Below are positions 5,801 to 6,952 of a DNA stretch of 6,952 bases, piece by piece. The notes below the pieces were generated by a model that was given only the letters and a program-made list of their open reading frames with translations, was not told the origin of the DNA and ran no database searches. This DNA comes from an uncultured Clostridium sp. (GTDB taxonomy: Bacteria > Bacillota > Clostridia > Lachnospirales > Lachnospiraceae), in the NCBI GenBank assembly GCA_958349075.1, contig CATWBR010000238.1, forward strand, positions 1 to 6,952. Direction: 5' to 3'. Each line of letters starts with the position of its first letter. Position 1 is the stretch's first letter. Made by a program: the position numbers and the translations under genes.

Positions 5801-6689
5801 CATGCTGGCTTCGCAGGTGGAAGCCGCCGGCCTGATATTTACGATACACACAGAAGATATTGGCCATACCCATTTTTATGGGGATTCCCTGCGTGTCAAT
5901 CAGATTTTAATCAATATTCTGGGCAATGCAATCAAGTTCACACCGGAAGGGGGCAGGGTGGAATTCCGTGTCGAAGAAATTGCTCCAAGGGAAAGGGAGC
6001 ATCATGTCCGTTACCGTTTTACAGTCAGTGATACCGGGGTTGGCATGACGGAGGACTTCCTCAACCATATTTTTGAGCCGTTCACCCGGAACCGCAATAT
6101 GGCGCATGTAGAAGGGACCGGCCTGGGGCTCAGCATTACGAAAGGGCTTGTGGATCTGATGGATGGTGAAATAACGGTTAACAGCAGGGAAGGGCAGGGA
6201 ACGACATTCAGAGTGGAACTTGAATTTGAAGTTGGAAAAGAGGATAAGACGGATACGGCGGATTCCGGGACAGCATGCACTAACGCAGCGAACGACAATG
6301 TGCTTAATGGCCGCTGCTTCCTGATTGCTGAGGATAATGCAATCAATTCCCAGATCCTTTGCGAGCTGCTTCAAATGTACGGAGCAAGTTCAGTCCCGAC
6401 AAATGACGGAAGACAGGTGCTTCAGGCATTTAAAGAGGCGGCGCCGGGCACCTATGATGCAGTTTTAATGGATGTTCAAATGCCTGAGATGAACGGCTAT
6501 GAAGCGACTCGCGCAATCCGCAGTCTCGCACATGCCGACTCTGAAAAAATACCCATTATTGCCATGACTGCAAATGCGTTTGCAGAGGATATCCAGTCAG
6601 CGTTGGCGGCAGGTATGAATGCCCATGTAGCCAAGCCAATCGACATCGAAACGCTGTTGGAGGTATTAAAGAAATATATGGACTCCTGA
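2802..6689 (+). CDS. Soluble multi-PAS hybrid sensor histidine kinase with C-terminal receiver domain
   Basis: The product is 1295 residues from ATG 2802 (1303 from ATG 2778, which lacks a Shine-Dalgarno site). No membrane helix or signal peptide is visible, so it should sense in the cytoplasm. Seven PAS-like modules lie at about 18-130, 141-252, 258-360, 377-492, 504-636, 643-763 and 768-893. Modules 1, 2 and 4 are clearly related (GG[VI]A near the start; YR...DG..VWV). Module 3 carries Cys299, Cys310 and Cys313. Modules 5-7 are divergent and called mainly by their terminal D[IV]T motifs. A coiled linker (about 889-915) leads to HisKA with MSHDIRTP (phospho-acceptor His924). HATPase_c follows, with Asn1042 in the N box, DTGVGM from Asp1077, FEPF (1091-1094) and GTGLGLS (1105-1111). 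The receiver domain has acidic Glu1177/Asp1178, phospho-acceptor Asp1224, Thr1256 and Lys1278, all intact. It has no Hpt domain and no DNA-binding or catalytic output, so phosphate probably passes to an Hpt protein encoded elsewhere, or the receiver tunes the kinase. Ligands are unknown. Confidence 0.93.
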   Translation: MNHDSPLSINEKMQDTINAVPGGVAIYKVSDIFQPVYFSAGVPELSGYMPGEYQELLRGDAANLIYPEDSAMVAEKLRQAVREHSTADFEYRKLHRDGHIVWVHIQARQIGEEEGFPLLQCVFHNISVLKETQLELAHLVNSIPGGIASYQIEGDRFIPTYYSDGVLALSGHTRKEFEEVVSMDALNAIYEADRSRVMAAAKAAVKSGDVLDVSYRMRHKNGHLIWVHLNGRRMGPLTENTKFYAVFTGISAEGWLFRNIADELTDGIYVIDRENYDLLYANETKKLFGIESERGGKKCYEALFGRQTPCEECMLEKHMQDEREQEMESEGRFFSTSFRETDWNGIPAYVLYVKDITETVRSRKEKERLEQYFQTMVKYLRGGVAVVRYNEDGGMVPEFLSDGFAVMTGMTLEAAWKLYQGDAMRGVHSDDQGWLNKRMAEFVAGGENRIDLTYRLLKGDGSYVWVKNTLSMIQSEGGEIRLYAAYHDMTAEREEQERLRQQYNEMILQHYLMPGPNALIVGHCNISRNRILEIIDHTDSDLLKTFSDNREAFFTGIGNLVVDEAERKAFMDTYLNGPSLAAYAAGKTEVLLKCFIKLPKEPVGRYVQFKVNLVVAPDTDDITGVLTVTDITEQFISDRILHRLSVASCDLVVDVDLFHDRCQVLSGNLEEKDKFIDELRHSDRTAYMLQKQVVPRDREQVARMMDPGYMMERLGKEGTYSLSYSVVGEKGNISCKKLTVSAIELRLGRICLARADITDSVREQQGLLNVVAYTFELLAIINVDSGHLTVHTRKTVLENLPPYTVEDYNEHVGEIAESFGNGLTEGVREQIEEQVRLETMCSRLAESTAGYDFVLPFQMENDLRYKQINVLWGDSERKTVCMVRADVTDMLAEERRRKEELEEALIQAEQANQAKSDFLSSMSHDIRTPMNAIMGMATLASAHLDDRKKLEDYIEKITFSSRHLLSLINDILDMSKIERGKIMLNCINIDPSEMVGRISAMLASQVEAAGLIFTIHTEDIGHTHFYGDSLRVNQILINILGNAIKFTPEGGRVEFRVEEIAPREREHHVRYRFTVSDTGVGMTEDFLNHIFEPFTRNRNMAHVEGTGLGLSITKGLVDLMDGEITVNSREGQGTTFRVELEFEVGKEDKTDTADSGTACTNAANDNVLNGRCFLIAEDNAINSQILCELLQMYGASSVPTNDGRQVLQAFKEAAPGTYDAVLMDVQMPEMNGYEATRAIRSLAHADSEKIPIIAMTANAFAEDIQSALAAGMNAHVAKPIDIETLLEVLKKYMDS

Positions 6690-6727
6690 AGTTCCAGACA
6701 TCAGTACGGTGAGAATGATTATAAATG

Positions 6728-6777
6728 AAGCAGCGGAGAGAGGATGATTTATGCAGTTCCTTCCCCCGCTGTTTTTT
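6728..6777 (+). terminator. Rho-independent terminator after the kinase gene
   Basis: CAGCGG (6731-6736) pairs with CCGCTG (6766-6771). Partial inner pairing includes AGGA with TCCT, and a run of six T follows at 6772-6777. It sits about 40 nt after the kinase stop and would end the cyclase-kinase transcript. Confidence 0.8.
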
Positions 6778-6928
6778 CTGTCTTACTTAATTGGTTTCGG
6801 TTTATATAACTAAGAATGAGAGATTTTGCTTTTCGGAATGTGGTGGAGAAGCGGTTCGAAACTTCCGGGAAGAAAACTAATCTAATGAGTACTGAGAGGT
6901 TTCAAAGATATACTTTTTTTATATCCTT
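6778..6928. other. Intergenic sequence with no gene recognised
   Basis: No convincing reading frame is seen between the terminator and the promoter at the window end. A small inverted repeat, CTTCCGGGAAG, lies near 6862-6872; its role, if any, is unknown. Confidence 0.4.
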
Positions 6929-6937
6929 TGCTATAAT
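6929..6937 (+). promoter_or_regulatory. Putative extended -10 promoter for a gene beyond the window
   Basis: TGCTATAAT (6929-6937) is a perfect extended -10 (TGnTATAAT). The -35 position 17 bp upstream (TATACT, 6909-6914) is poor, which extended -10 promoters tolerate. It follows the kinase terminator and points rightwards out of the window. Confidence 0.45.
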
Positions 6938-6952
6938 AGAGTAAACTGATAC

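Noticed and set aside
5907..6374. Minus-strand reading frame of 155 codons opposite the HATPase and receiver domains
   Set aside because: The + strand encodes intact N, G1, F and G2 boxes and the start of the receiver domain here, so the antisense frame is a shadow.

Overview
The window looks like chromosomal DNA from a low-to-mid GC Firmicute, most likely an anaerobic Clostridia/Lachnospiraceae-type gut bacterium. This is inferred from the AG-rich Shine-Dalgarno sites, hairpin-plus-T-run terminators, sigma-A type -10 boxes, a stand-alone SGNH protein with a Pro/Glu-rich linker, and a long soluble multi-PAS hybrid kinase. No ribosomal or other taxonomic marker is present, so the assignment is tentative. 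All three recognisable genes lie on the + strand. I see no IS element, phage gene, CRISPR array, tRNA or rRNA.

Layout. (1) 1-990: an SGNH/GDSL-type hydrolase-like gene (158-958, GTG start). In the same frame, directly upstream of that start, lies a hydrophobic helix-coding stretch that is cut off from a plausible Shine-Dalgarno site by an in-frame TGA. The ancestral protein was therefore probably membrane-anchored, and this copy has a damaged 5' end or an unusual start. (2) 991-1333: a strong terminator, then a palindromic hairpin block carrying a 12-bp tandem duplication and a small hairpin that reads as a terminator on the - strand, then a TATAAT promoter and a leader of about 140 nt. (3) 1334-2662: a membrane-bound CHASE-GGDEF diguanylate cyclase whose GGDEF active site is intact but which lacks the RxxD inhibitory site. 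(4) 2663-2801: a spacer with two adjacent hairpins and no evident promoter. (5) 2802-6689 (an alternative upstream ATG at 2778 is less likely): a soluble hybrid histidine kinase of about 1295 residues with about seven PAS-like modules, HisKA, HATPase_c and a C-terminal receiver domain. (6) 6690-6952: a terminator, then unexplained sequence ending in an extended -10 promoter that points out of the window.

How the genes may work together. The cyclase and kinase probably form one transcription unit. One protein senses outside the cell through CHASE and makes c-di-GMP; the other senses in the cytoplasm through PAS modules and relays phosphate from His924 to Asp1224. Just upstream of their start codons the two genes share a similar leader of about 55 nt, including a small hairpin and an AAAATGTA..C.AAAGGG block. 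This suggests common ancestry or shared translational control, and it also supports the later kinase start. No Hpt protein, separate response regulator or c-di-GMP effector is encoded here, so the outputs of both proteins lie elsewhere.

The parts most worth a second look are the interrupted signal anchor, the paired leaders, the PAS array (three related modules with a Cys-motif module placed between the second and third) and the palindrome with its tandem duplication. None of these amounts to a clearly new system from sequence alone.
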